Part shown: one piece after another, positions 44,239-54,398 of the stretch
Layout: each line of letters starts with the position of its first letter
Numbering within the stretch: the stretch's first letter is position 1
Source: JAGSPQ01 sp038206395
GTDB lineage: Bacteria > Myxococcota > Myxococcia > Myxococcales > Myxococcaceae
Direction: 5' to 3'
NCBI GenBank assembly: GCA_038206395.1
Contig: JBBRAX010000033.1
Span: 1 to 64,000 of the forward strand
Length of the DNA stretch: 64,000 bases
Notes under the pieces: generated by a model
What the model was told of the DNA's origin: nothing
The model's input: only the letters and a program-made list of their open reading frames with translations
Databases searched by the model: none
Position numbers and translations under genes: made by a program

Positions 44239-46326
44239 GTGAGCCCGCTGACCCCCGAAGACAACGTCAACATCCTGGTGGTCGACGACCGCCCGGAGAA
44301 TGTGCTCGCGCTGACCGCGATCCTCACCGACCCGACGTTCAACGTGATGACGGCCAACACGGGCGCCGAAGCGTTGAAGAAGATCCTGAAGCACGACTTC
44401 GCGATGGTGCTGCTCGACGTGCTGATGCCCGCGATGGATGGCTTCGAGACCGCGCGACTCATCTTCGAGCGCGAAGCCAGCAAGCACATTCCAATCATCT
44501 TTCTCACCGCGGTCGGCGCGGACGTCAGCACCATCTACACTGCCTACTCGCTGGGCGCCGTCGACTACCTCGTCAAGCCGATCGAGCCCGAGATCGTCAA
44601 AGCCAAGGTGGCAGTCTTCGCCGACCTTCACCGCAAGTCGCGCCGGCTGCAGCGGCAGGAAAAAGAGCTGCGCTGGGCCGAACGCGCGCTGAGCCAGCAG
44701 GTGCTCAGCGAGCACGAGGCCGAGTTCCAGGCCACTTTCGAGAAGGCGGCGGCGGGCATCGCGCACGTGGCTCCCGACGGGCGCTGGCTGCGGGTAAACC
44801 CCCGCCTCTGCGAAGTGATTGGCTACCCCGCGAGGGACGCGCTGAAGCTGCGGCTGCAGGATCTCGTGCACCCGGAAGACTTGCCGAAGCACAACGCCGC
44901 GATGGAACGCATCGTCGCGGGCGAGGTGGAAAGTGAGCACACCGCCGAACGCTTCATTCACCGCAACGGCAACACGGTCTGGGTCGACCTGACGGTGTCG
45001 CTGCTCCGCGATGGCCGCGGGCAGCCGAAGAAGTTCATCGTGGTCGTCGATGACGCGACCAGGCGGAAGCACATCGAAGCCGGGCAGCTGGTGCTGGCCG
45101 AGGCGAGCGAGATCCTTCTCGCGTCGATCGACTCGAAGCCGACGCTGGCGCGCATCGCGAACACAGTGGTGCCGGTGCTGGCCGACTGGTGCGTGATCGA
45201 GCTCCGAACGGAAGGCGCCGTACCCGAGCGCGCCTTCGCCCACCTCGACTACGCGCGCGCTGAACAGCTGCAGCAGGTGTTCGGCGGGTTCGCGGAACAG
45301 GCCGACAAGAACCCGAGGTTGATCGGCGAAGTCACCGAGGAGCACCTGAAGGCGTGGGGTGGGGGCCCAGCCGACCTGCAGCTCTGGCGCGAGCTCGAGC
45401 TCAAGTCCGTCATCACGGTGCCCCTGGTGGTTCGAAAGGGCACGCTGGGGTGGATCACCTTCTTCTCGTCGACGCGCGGCCGGAAATACGACGCCGCCGA
45501 CGTGACGCTGGCGGAAGACCTCGCGCATCGCGTGGCGCTGGGCCTCGAGAATGCGCGGCTGTACCAGGACGCGCAGGCCGCGATCTTCGCGCGCGACGAG
45601 TTCCTGTCGATTGCGTCGCACGAGCTGCGCACGCCGCTCACGCCGCTGCAGATTCAGCTTCAGCGCCTGCTGGGCGTCGCAGGCAAGGCGGGCCTCGACC
45701 ACATGCCGAAGGAACAGGTGCGGGGCATGCTGCAGCGGTCAGCGATTCAAGTGAGCCGGCTCGCGACGTTGATCGACAGCCTCCTCGACGTGTCGCGCAT
45801 CACCGCGGGCCGTTTCGCGCTCGACCTCGAGCAGGTCGACGTCTCGGCGCTGACGCGCGAGGTGATCGCCCGGTTCAACGAGTCGGCGCTGGCCGGCGGC
45901 AGCACCCTCACCTTGAACACCGGGCCGACGGTGAGCATGCGGTGCGACCCGCTGCGCGTCGAACAGGTGCTGTCGAACCTGCTCTCGAACGCGATCAAGT
46001 ACGGCAACGGGCAGCCGATCGAGATCACGGTCTCGAGCCACGGCACGATGGGCACCCTGGTGGTGAAGGACCACGGCATCGGCATTTCCGCCGAGAAGCT
46101 GCCCAGGATCTTCGATCGCTTCGAGCGTGGAGAAGCCGGCCGCAGCTACGCGGGCCTCGGCCTGGGGCTCTACATCGCCAAGCAGATCGTCGAAGCCCAC
46201 CGCGGCACGATTCGCGTCACCAGCGAGCCTGGCCTGGGCAGCGAGTTCACCGTCGAAGTGCCGATGAACTCAAAGGACGCAGCGCCACCGCTGCCCCGGC
46301 CTGAAGACCCCACCGCTTCCCCCTGA
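44239..46326 (+). CDS. receiver-PAS-GAF histidine kinase
   Basis: 695 aa, GTG start. Receiver (about 10-130, D60 in LLDVLMPAMDGFE), a coiled link, PAS (about 160-275), GAF (about 285-440, VPVLADWC), H-box H461 (ASHELRTPLTP), HATPase (NLLSNAIKYG, DHGIGI, GLGLGLYIAK). Cytoplasmic. The N-terminal receiver suggests that it is controlled by phosphate from the preceding multi-HAMP kinase, 12 bases upstream. The output may be the NtrC-type regulator encoded convergently (46445-47926). Confidence 0.92.
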   Translation: MSPLTPEDNVNILVVDDRPENVLALTAILTDPTFNVMTANTGAEALKKILKHDFAMVLLDVLMPAMDGFETARLIFEREASKHIPIIFLTAVGADVSTIYTAYSLGAVDYLVKPIEPEIVKAKVAVFADLHRKSRRLQRQEKELRWAERALSQQVLSEHEAEFQATFEKAAAGIAHVAPDGRWLRVNPRLCEVIGYPARDALKLRLQDLVHPEDLPKHNAAMERIVAGEVESEHTAERFIHRNGNTVWVDLTVSLLRDGRGQPKKFIVVVDDATRRKHIEAGQLVLAEASEILLASIDSKPTLARIANTVVPVLADWCVIELRTEGAVPERAFAHLDYARAEQLQQVFGGFAEQADKNPRLIGEVTEEHLKAWGGGPADLQLWRELELKSVITVPLVVRKGTLGWITFFSSTRGRKYDAADVTLAEDLAHRVALGLENARLYQDAQAAIFARDEFLSIASHELRTPLTPLQIQLQRLLGVAGKAGLDHMPKEQVRGMLQRSAIQVSRLATLIDSLLDVSRITAGRFALDLEQVDVSALTREVIARFNESALAGGSTLTLNTGPTVSMRCDPLRVEQVLSNLLSNAIKYGNGQPIEITVSSHGTMGTLVVKDHGIGISAEKLPRIFDRFERGEAGRSYAGLGLGLYIAKQIVEAHRGTIRVTSEPGLGSEFTVEVPMNSKDAAPPLPRPEDPTASP

Positions 46327-46395
46327 CAAGTCGCGTGCCTCGCTGACTTTCAAACCGCGGCAGTGGGGGGCCCCGTAAAATGAGAGAGCGGAAGC

Positions 46396-46413
46396 GACCG
46401 CGGCTTCGCGGTC
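46396..46413. terminator. bidirectional terminator hairpin between convergent genes
   Basis: GACCGCG, GCTT loop, CGCGGTC: a perfect 7-bp GC-rich stem with a 4-base loop. It lies 69 bases after the kinase stop and 31 bases after the regulator stop, where a shared terminator is expected. Confidence 0.55.
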
Positions 46414-46444
46414 ACCCCCGCTTGGACCTCGAGAGCGCCTTTTC

Positions 46445-47926
46445 TTACGAGCGCGCGGCGGCCGCTTCGGTCGCCTTCGATTCGGCCTCGTACCGCTGCA
46501 GCTTGCGGTACAGGGTGCGGCGATCGAACCCGAGCATCTGGGCTGTCTTCGACTTGTTACCGCCCATCAGCCCGAGCACGCGCTTCACGTAGCGCTCTTC
46601 GACCTGTTCCATCGAGACGACTTCCGACGCGTCGTCGGCCGAGACCACGAAGCGTTCGACCTGGTAGGCGCGGATCTTCTCGGGCAGGTCTTCGATCGTC
46701 AGCTGGTCGAAGTGGGCCAGGGCGACCGCGCGCTCGATGCAGTTCTCGAGCTCACGCACGTTGCCGGGCCACGAGTAGGCCGCCAGCTTCTCGGCCGCCG
46801 AGGTCGACAGCGTCAGGGCCGGCTTGCCGCCCGCTTCGGCGAACCGCTTCAGGAAGTGCGCGCTCAGCAGCAGCACGTCACCCGGGCGATCGCGCAGCGG
46901 CGGCACGTCGATGGTGACCACGTTCACGCGGTAGAAGAGGTCTTCGCGGAACCGCTTCTGGAACACTTCGTACTCGAGGTCGCGGTTCGTCGCGGTGACG
47001 AGGCGGACGTCGAAGGGCTGTTCCTGGTTTGAGCCGACGGGGCGCACTTTGCGTTCCTGCAGGGCGCGCAGCAGCTTCGGCTGCACTTCCAGCGGAAGTT
47101 CGCCGATTTCGTCGAGGAAGAGCGTGCCGCCGGCGGCCTGAACGAAGAGCCCCATGCGATCGCCGCGCGCATCGGTGAAGGCGCCTTTCGCGTGGCCGAA
47201 GAGCTCGGACTCGATCAGCGTCAGCGGAACCGCGGCGCAGTTGATCGCCACGAAAGGCCCCTTGTTGCGGGGGCTGCCTGCGTGAATCGCGCGGGCGACG
47301 AGCTCTTTGCCGGTGCCCGTCTCGCCGTGAATCAGCACCGAGGTGTCGGTGGTCGCGATCCGCGCGACGAGGTCGTACACCTTGCGCATGCCGGACGACT
47401 GGCCGAGCAGGCTGGCAGTGCCCGCTCCGCCGACGGCGATGCGCAGGCGCTTCACTTCTTCGTGAAGCCTGCGGTGGCTGATCGCGCGCTCGACCGTGAG
47501 CGCCAGCAGCTTGAAGTCGACCGGCTTGGTGAGGAAGTCGTAGGCGCCAGCGCGCAGCGACGCGACCGCCGAGTCGACCGTGTTCTGCCCCGTCACCACG
47601 ATCACCGGGATGTCCGGCTGCGTGCCGACGACACGTTCGCAGACGCTGATGCCCGTCATCTCGGACATGCCGAGGTCCGTCAGCACCAGCTCGATGTCTT
47701 CGGTCGCCACCAGGTCCAGCGCTTCCTGCGCCGACGTCACGCTGACGACGTCGTGGCCACTGCGCTCGAGCGCGCGGCGCAGCAGGTCGCCCATCTCTTT
47801 CTCGTCGTCGACGATCAACACGCGGCGCTTCGACGTTGCCGGGCCGGGCTCAGGCGACGGCGCGGGAGGAGTGATGATGGTCACGTTTGGGTTGTACCCT
47901 TCGTTTTCGACCGCTTGGCTTTCCAT
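46445..47926 (-). CDS. sigma-54 response regulator with GAFTD loop
   Basis: 493 aa. A ~30-residue Pro-rich lead, receiver (about 34-150, D84), AAA+ domain (GETGTGKE, TLFLDE) and Fis-type helix-turn-helix (SKTAQMLGFDRRTLYRKL). The sigma-54 contact loop reads GAFTDA instead of GAFTGA. This variant is found in some myxobacterial activators and some of them still work, but it may lower sigma-54 contact. No kinase is adjacent on its strand; the convergent kinase cluster (38175-46326) is the obvious partner. Confidence 0.92.
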   Translation of the reverse strand: MESQAVENEGYNPNVTIITPPAPSPEPGPATSKRRVLIVDDEKEMGDLLRRALERSGHDVVSVTSAQEALDLVATEDIELVLTDLGMSEMTGISVCERVVGTQPDIPVIVVTGQNTVDSAVASLRAGAYDFLTKPVDFKLLALTVERAISHRRLHEEVKRLRIAVGGAGTASLLGQSSGMRKVYDLVARIATTDTSVLIHGETGTGKELVARAIHAGSPRNKGPFVAINCAAVPLTLIESELFGHAKGAFTDARGDRMGLFVQAAGGTLFLDEIGELPLEVQPKLLRALQERKVRPVGSNQEQPFDVRLVTATNRDLEYEVFQKRFREDLFYRVNVVTIDVPPLRDRPGDVLLLSAHFLKRFAEAGGKPALTLSTSAAEKLAAYSWPGNVRELENCIERAVALAHFDQLTIEDLPEKIRAYQVERFVVSADDASEVVSMEQVEERYVKRVLGLMGGNKSKTAQMLGFDRRTLYRKLQRYEAESKATEAAAARS

Positions 47927-47939
47927 GCACGACCGTCAC

Positions 47940-47956
47940 AGCAAGCCGGATGCCGA
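47940..47956 (-). promoter_or_regulatory. weak sigma-54-like element before the NtrC regulator
   Basis: TCGGCATCCGGCTTGCT on the minus strand: GG and GC 10 bases apart, good TTGCT, partial -24. It would start RNA only 3 bases before the ATG, so either it is spurious or the transcript is nearly leaderless. Autoregulation by the encoded activator would be plausible. Confidence 0.25.
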
Positions 47957-48041
47957 CGAGTCGCAAATGCGCTCGCCTCTGGGCCGCGGGCTTGTTCGCC
48001 CAGAGTTCCCTGCTCCATACCGCCCCATGGGCCAAAATGCC

Positions 48042-48617
48042 TCAACTGGGCGCTGCGGGAACACCCGGCGCTTCACGGCGCCAAACCCTTCTAAACACTC
48101 GGTCGATTCCCCATGCCACCGCTGCGCCGTACACAGCGCCGACTGCCACATCGCTGGGCCAGTGAACCGAGACGCCGATTCGGCTGATGGCAATCAGGGC
48201 AGCGATGGGCAGGGTGAGCTTGAGCGTCGAAGGCAGCGCGAGGCCCAGCCCAACGGTGAAGGCGAAGCTGGTGGCCGCGTGGAGGCTCGGCATCGAGTAG
48301 CCGGTGCCCGCGGCATCTGAGAACAGGCGAACCGCGTCGTTCGACAGCGCGATGCTGGGCCGCATGCGGTGAAACCAGGGCTTGAGCAGGTTGTGGCCAA
48401 CCGTGTCGGCGAGCACGCAGGCGACCACCGCCTGCACCACCGCGCGCGCCGCCTTGCGGCGGTAGACGGCCAGCAACCACAGCGACAGGACCACCGCCAT
48501 GCAGACCCCAAACGTGCGGCTCGAGGCGGCGACGAAGATCGCGTCGAGCCATGGCCAGTCGAGGCCGTTCAACGCGAAGAGCACCGCCTCGTCACCAGGG
48601 AAGCGGTAGTCGGTCAC
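48042..48617 (-). CDS. PAP2-family membrane phosphatase
   Basis: 191 aa from GTG 48617, which overlaps the CDF gene's stop by 4 bases. Five to six membrane helices and all three PAP2 motifs: K-x6-RP (KPWFHRMRP), PSLH, and SR-x5-H-x3-D (SRIGVSVHWPSD). It should remove phosphate from a lipid phosphate such as phosphatidate or undecaprenyl diphosphate. Presence in a metal-export operon is unusual. It may be co-transcribed by chance. Confidence 0.88.
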   Translation of the reverse strand: MTDYRFPGDEAVLFALNGLDWPWLDAIFVAASSRTFGVCMAVVLSLWLLAVYRRKAARAVVQAVVACVLADTVGHNLLKPWFHRMRPSIALSNDAVRLFSDAAGTGYSMPSLHAATSFAFTVGLGLALPSTLKLTLPIAALIAISRIGVSVHWPSDVAVGAVYGAAVAWGIDRVFRRVWRREAPGVPAAPS

Positions 48618-49543
48618 GACGGCAGCGGGCGGATCTCGACGGTGAGGTGGGCGAGCTTCACGGCCGACGCCACCGCCTCGCGATACAGATCGAGCGCGAG
48701 CGGGGCCGGGCTCTCGATCGCGACGACACAGACGAGGCGGTTGGGGCCGACGCTCCAGACGTGCAGGTCGGCGACGCGCGTGCCGGGCACGGCCTCGAGC
48801 ACCGACCGCACGGCATCGCGCTGCTTGGTGTTCGGGTGAAGGTCGACCAGCTGGCGCGCGCACTCGCGCACGAGGCCGATGCCCCACTTGAAGATGACGA
48901 CACTGGCGACGATCGCCACCATCGGGTCGACCCACAGCCACCCGCCGTACTGGCCGGCCACCAGCGCGGCGATCGCGAGCACGCTGGTGAGCGCATCGGC
49001 GACGACATGCAGGTACGCCGCGCGAAGGTTGTGATCGTGCCCGTGGTCATGGTCGTGGTCGTGCGGGTGGCCGTCGTCGTGCGAGTGCGGGTGCGGCACA
49101 TCGAGCAGAACCGCGCAGACGAGGTTCACCACCAGCCCGAGGACGGCGATGGGCAGCGCGTCCAGGAACCGCACCGGCGCGGGGTTCACCAGGCGAACGA
49201 CGCCCTCGTAGGCCATCACCACTGCCACCACGAGGAGGAAGGCCGCGCTGCTGTAGCCGGCCAGCGCGTAGACCTTGCCCGTGCCGAAGGCGAAGCGCGG
49301 CTCGCCCGCGCGGGTGCGTGCGTACCAATAGGCCAGCGCCGCCAAGCCCAGGGCGCCGACGTGGGTGGCCATGTGCCAGCCGTCGGCGGTGAGGGCCAGC
49401 GAGTGGCTCCAGAACCCGACCACCAGCTCGGCGACCATCATCACCGCGGTGACCGCCGTGACGATGCGGGTGCGGCTCTCGCCTTTGGCGACCGTGGGCG
49501 GGACGTGAACTGCGCACTCCAGCGGGGCCGGGTTCACTCGCAC
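48614..49543 (-). CDS. dmeF: cation diffusion facilitator, DmeF-like
   Basis: 309 aa. Six membrane helices with metal-binding His/Asp pairs in helices 2 and 5 (HSLALTADGWHM, then HVVADAL). A His-rich cytoplasmic loop (HPHSHDDGHPHDHDHDHGHD) and a C-terminal dimer domain follow. This layout is typical of DmeF, which exports cobalt, nickel or zinc. The metal is not certain from sequence. Its start lies 10 bases inside the Fur-family gene, so both are made from one mRNA and the regulator probably senses the same metal. Confidence 0.88.
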   Translation of the reverse strand: MRVNPAPLECAVHVPPTVAKGESRTRIVTAVTAVMMVAELVVGFWSHSLALTADGWHMATHVGALGLAALAYWYARTRAGEPRFAFGTGKVYALAGYSSAAFLLVVAVVMAYEGVVRLVNPAPVRFLDALPIAVLGLVVNLVCAVLLDVPHPHSHDDGHPHDHDHDHGHDHNLRAAYLHVVADALTSVLAIAALVAGQYGGWLWVDPMVAIVASVVIFKWGIGLVRECARQLVDLHPNTKQRDAVRSVLEAVPGTRVADLHVWSVGPNRLVCVVAIESPAPLALDLYREAVASAVKLAHLTVEIRPLPS

Positions 49544-49977
49544 CCGTCACACAGCCCGCGCAGCTGCACTTCGACCTTCTGCTTCGTCACCGCCCTCGGA
49601 GCGCCCTTGCCCGGCTTCACCTTCACCTCGACCTCGTCGAGGCACGACACCACGCCGCAGCCGGTGCAAAAGAAGTGAACGTGCCCCGTTTCACCGGTGC
49701 CCGGGCGGATGCGCTTCAACTCGAAGCGCCAGACGTGATCGCCCAGGTCCGTGCGTTCGACGAGGCCAACCTCGGTGAGGTCGACCAGGTTCCGGTAGAC
49801 GGTGGTGCGATCGAGGCCTTCCGCCGAGAGCCCTTCGAAGAGCTCGGAGTGCGAGATGGGCGTCGTCGCCTCGAACAACCGCCTCAGCACCACCAGGCGG
49901 GGCGACGTGCTGCGCAGCCCGGCCCCGCGAATGGTGCTCTTCAACGACTCGGTGGTGACGGCGGCTGGCCTCTTCAT
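49534..49977 (-). CDS. Fur-family metal-responsive repressor
   Basis: 147 aa. Winged-helix N-terminal domain (SHSELFEGL, then DRTTVYRNL) and C-terminal dimer domain with the His-rich HVHFFCTGCG and a last CDGC, giving the Cys4 structural zinc site. Zinc (Zur), iron (Fur) or nickel (Nur) are all possible. The following DmeF-type exporter favours a role in zinc or cobalt/nickel balance. The ATG overlaps no upstream gene but lies 8 bases from an inverted repeat. Confidence 0.88.
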   Translation of the reverse strand: MKRPAAVTTESLKSTIRGAGLRSTSPRLVVLRRLFEATTPISHSELFEGLSAEGLDRTTVYRNLVDLTEVGLVERTDLGDHVWRFELKRIRPGTGETGHVHFFCTGCGVVSCLDEVEVKVKPGKGAPRAVTKQKVEVQLRGLCDGCE

Positions 49978-49984
49978 GGCGTAA

Positions 49985-50004
49985 GAACAGTGTAGCCCCT
50001 GTTC
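49985..50004. promoter_or_regulatory. inverted repeat before the Fur-family gene
   Basis: GAACAG, 8-base spacer, CTGTTC. It begins 8 bases upstream of the regulator ATG and touches the last codon of the gene at 50003. It could be an operator for the regulator or part of a terminator. It is less AT-rich than typical Fur boxes. Confidence 0.35.
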
Positions 50005-52189
50005 ACTGCATCTTCACGGTGCCGAGCTCAGTGATCTGCCCCGACCGAATGGTGAAGAGCAGCTCTGCCCGCGCCTTGCTGCCCGGTGCGTTCAAGATCA
50101 GCACGTGGCTGCCGGGGACGACCGGCATCGACACCCGGCCCTGCGGCGCCTCCAACGGCCAGCCGCTTCGATCGAGGTAGAGCACCAGGCTCTCGACGGG
50201 CTTCGCTTTCTCGTCGTGCACCAGCAGCTGCAACGTGCCGGGCATGCCCAGGGGAATCTGCAGCACCTCGTCGCCTACCGACACCGCGCAGCCCAGCTTC
50301 TGCGAGGTGCTCGCCGGCACCCGCTGGCAGACACAGACGATGGTGCGCACCGCGGCCCGGTTTGGCAGCGAAAAGTCGTTCGACGTCAGCGGCTCTTCCT
50401 GCTGCTCGGCCGACGAGTTCACCTCGAGATACGCGCCCGGGGGAACCGTGCCCAGCACCTTGCCGCGAAGGGTGCGCCGCGGCTGCACCGTCAACGTCAC
50501 TTCCTTCTGGTTCATCGTCGCGTGGGCCACGGCAATGCTGTCGCCCGACGTCGCGGTGATCACGAGCGCGCCGATGGTGCTCTCGAAGAACGGGCACTCG
50601 AAGAGGCCCGGGCCGAGCGTGTTCATCATCCCCTCTGCGCACTCGACCGTGGCGTCGACGGCCAGCGCGCCCGACGGGGTCACCACCTTCACCTTCACCG
50701 AGCCAATCGGATCGCGGTCGTACTCGGATCGCCTGCCGCGGCCGCCGTCTGCCGCGTGGAGCACCACCCGAATCGGCCGATCATCCACCGCGGGGTTCAC
50801 GTCGACTGTCACCCCGCCCGACAGCTCGCGCTCTTCGCTGCTGACCTCGACGCGGAACCGGCCCTGGCGCAGCCCAAGCTTTGGATTCATCAGCGACTCG
50901 GCGTGGCTCGTCCACCCCGTCGCGGGCACCGGCGTCGCGACCGCGTCCCAATCGTCGACCGCTTCCCCGAAGTCGTTCACCACCTCGAGGTCGACCTCGG
51001 TCAGCACCGGCGGCAGCATCAGCCGCACGCTCACCGTCTCGCCTTCGGGCACGTCGACGGTCTGCTGGGCGAGGGCCTCTTTGAGCAGCGCGCGAAGCTC
51101 GACGGACTCGGCGCTGATGTCGTCGACAGTGAACTGGCCGTTCTCGTCGACCTCCAGCGAGTCGTACGCATACGTCACCGTCGCTTCCGCGGCCGGCAGC
51201 CCGTCGTGGGTGACGACGGTGCCTTCGATGCGTCCGGGCCGCGAGAGGACGACCGCGCGCTCCATCGCCTTCACCTGGCTGGCCCGTCGCGTCTCATCGA
51301 CGTAGCCCTGCTTGCTGAACTTCAGCGTCGCGTCCACTGCGCCGAACAGGGGCCCCTTCCAGATTCCATCGGTGCTGGTGACGAAGTGGCGACCCGCGGC
51401 GCCGGTCGTGACGGTGACGTCGACGCCGGCCAGGGCTCCTCTATCGCGGCCGACGACCTTGCCTCCGAAGGCGACGTCTTCTTTGAGCACGATCTCGATC
51501 TCGGGGTTCTCGCGGCTCTTCCAGTCGAAGCCTTCGAAGCGCGCCGACGCGTTCTGCCGAACCGCGACCAGCGGGCCACGCGTCGGCGACGTCAACGAAA
51601 ACCGGCCGTCGGCGGCGACGACCATGCTGCCGTAGGCGTCTTCGAGAGGCGACACCTGCTCGGTGGTGACGATCGCTCCTTCGGCGGGGGTGCGATCGGG
51701 CATCAGCACCCTTCCCTGCATCGGCGGCAGCGGGTCGAGGGTGAGCGTCGCCCCGTCAACGAAAGGCGCCTGCAGCGGGAAGTAGAAGGGGCGGCTCACG
51801 AACACTTCGGGCGCGTCGTCCGAGGCGATGACGAGCCCGTCGAAGATCACCCAGCCGTCGTGGCGGCTCATCGCCCGTCGGGCGGGAATCGCACGGCCGT
51901 GGTGGCGCGGGCCCGACTTGAGGAAGATCGACAAGTTCGCGCCAGCCACCGGCTGACCATTGGCCACCACCCGGACCCGCAGGCCCTCGGGCGGCAGCGG
52001 TGGATCTTCCGTGGGGCTTGCGTCGATCACCGCGGTGCGCGGCGAGACCGTCTGAGGCCTTGCTGCAGCAGCGGGCGACGCCGCTTCGGGAACAGGCGGC
52101 TCTTCTTCACCGTTGCCGGCGAACCAGATCGCAAGGCCCGACAAGACAATCGCAGCGATCAGCAGCCCGACGCGGATCCGATTGGACAC
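50003..52189 (-). CDS. membrane-anchored carboxypeptidase-regulatory-like repeat protein
   Basis: 728 aa. One N-terminal membrane helix (about 7-25), a Pro/Ala linker, then beta-rich repeats of the CarboxypepD_reg type. The repeats read G-x-V-x(4)-G-x-P-x-x-G-A, with examples at about 155-190, 235-300 and 320-370. Two Cys pairs in the last third may stabilise folds. No catalytic site. Such proteins are common, large and poorly understood in myxobacteria. It is probably a surface-anchored binding protein. Directly before the Fur gene on the same strand. Confidence 0.72.
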   Translation of the reverse strand: MSNRIRVGLLIAAIVLSGLAIWFAGNGEEEPPVPEAASPAAAARPQTVSPRTAVIDASPTEDPPLPPEGLRVRVVANGQPVAGANLSIFLKSGPRHHGRAIPARRAMSRHDGWVIFDGLVIASDDAPEVFVSRPFYFPLQAPFVDGATLTLDPLPPMQGRVLMPDRTPAEGAIVTTEQVSPLEDAYGSMVVAADGRFSLTSPTRGPLVAVRQNASARFEGFDWKSRENPEIEIVLKEDVAFGGKVVGRDRGALAGVDVTVTTGAAGRHFVTSTDGIWKGPLFGAVDATLKFSKQGYVDETRRASQVKAMERAVVLSRPGRIEGTVVTHDGLPAAEATVTYAYDSLEVDENGQFTVDDISAESVELRALLKEALAQQTVDVPEGETVSVRLMLPPVLTEVDLEVVNDFGEAVDDWDAVATPVPATGWTSHAESLMNPKLGLRQGRFRVEVSSEERELSGGVTVDVNPAVDDRPIRVVLHAADGGRGRRSEYDRDPIGSVKVKVVTPSGALAVDATVECAEGMMNTLGPGLFECPFFESTIGALVITATSGDSIAVAHATMNQKEVTLTVQPRRTLRGKVLGTVPPGAYLEVNSSAEQQEEPLTSNDFSLPNRAAVRTIVCVCQRVPASTSQKLGCAVSVGDEVLQIPLGMPGTLQLLVHDEKAKPVESLVLYLDRSGWPLEAPQGRVSMPVVPGSHVLILNAPGSKARAELLFTIRSGQITELGTVKMQ

Positions 52190-52211
52190 GCAGGCAGTCT
52201 GGCGCGGTTGC

Positions 52212-53849
<1,638 letters not shown>

Positions 53850-53924
53850 GGGCCGCGGATCTAACGCGTGGGGCGCCAACTGGCACGCGTGAAGCGGGCT
53901 CTTTTCCGGGTGGGCCAACGAGGG

Positions 53925-54398
53925 CTAACGAAGCTTCGCCGTCACGATCACTTCGGGCTTCACCTTCAGCGTCCCGAAGGCCGCGCTGTACGGCTTGATC
54001 CCGAAGTCGCGCTGATCGAGCCGGGCTTCGACGGTGCCGTCGGGCGATCGGGTGCAGCGGATCTCTTTCGTCACCCCGTGAAGCGTGAGGTCCCCCACGA
54101 TCTCGGTGGGCGTCACCCGCGACGAGACGAAGCTCACCTTCGGGAACTTCGCCGGGTGCAGCACGTCCTTGACGATGTTCTTCTCGATCTCTGCGTACAG
54201 CATCGCCGGCAGCGAGCCTGGGCTGTCGCAGCCGTCTTTCCGTGCACAGACGACCTTCAGCGAGCCCACGTCGAGCGTGGCGGTGACCGCGAGCTCTGAC
54301 GCCTCGAGCTCCACCTGGGTGACCTTGAGCTTCAGGTCGTGCGCCAGCGCTGCCAGCGCGCCTTCTTTGAAGGTGAAGACGAAGACGTCCGCGTTCAT
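53925..54398 (-). CDS. YceI-family protein without signal peptide
   Basis: 157 aa. Beta-barrel pattern of the YceI lipocalin-like fold (FVFTFKEGALAALAHDLKLKV, FPKVSF, GDLTLHGVTKEI). YceI proteins bind isoprenoid or lipid-like molecules. Most are periplasmic, but this one has no leader and begins with the first strand, so it may be cytoplasmic. The ATG shares its A with the preceding TGA, tying it to the protease gene upstream. Confidence 0.85.
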   Translation of the reverse strand: MNADVFVFTFKEGALAALAHDLKLKVTQVELEASELAVTATLDVGSLKVVCARKDGCDSPGSLPAMLYAEIEKNIVKDVLHPAKFPKVSFVSSRVTPTEIVGDLTLHGVTKEIRCTRSPDGTVEARLDQRDFGIKPYSAAFGTLKVKPEVIVTAKLR

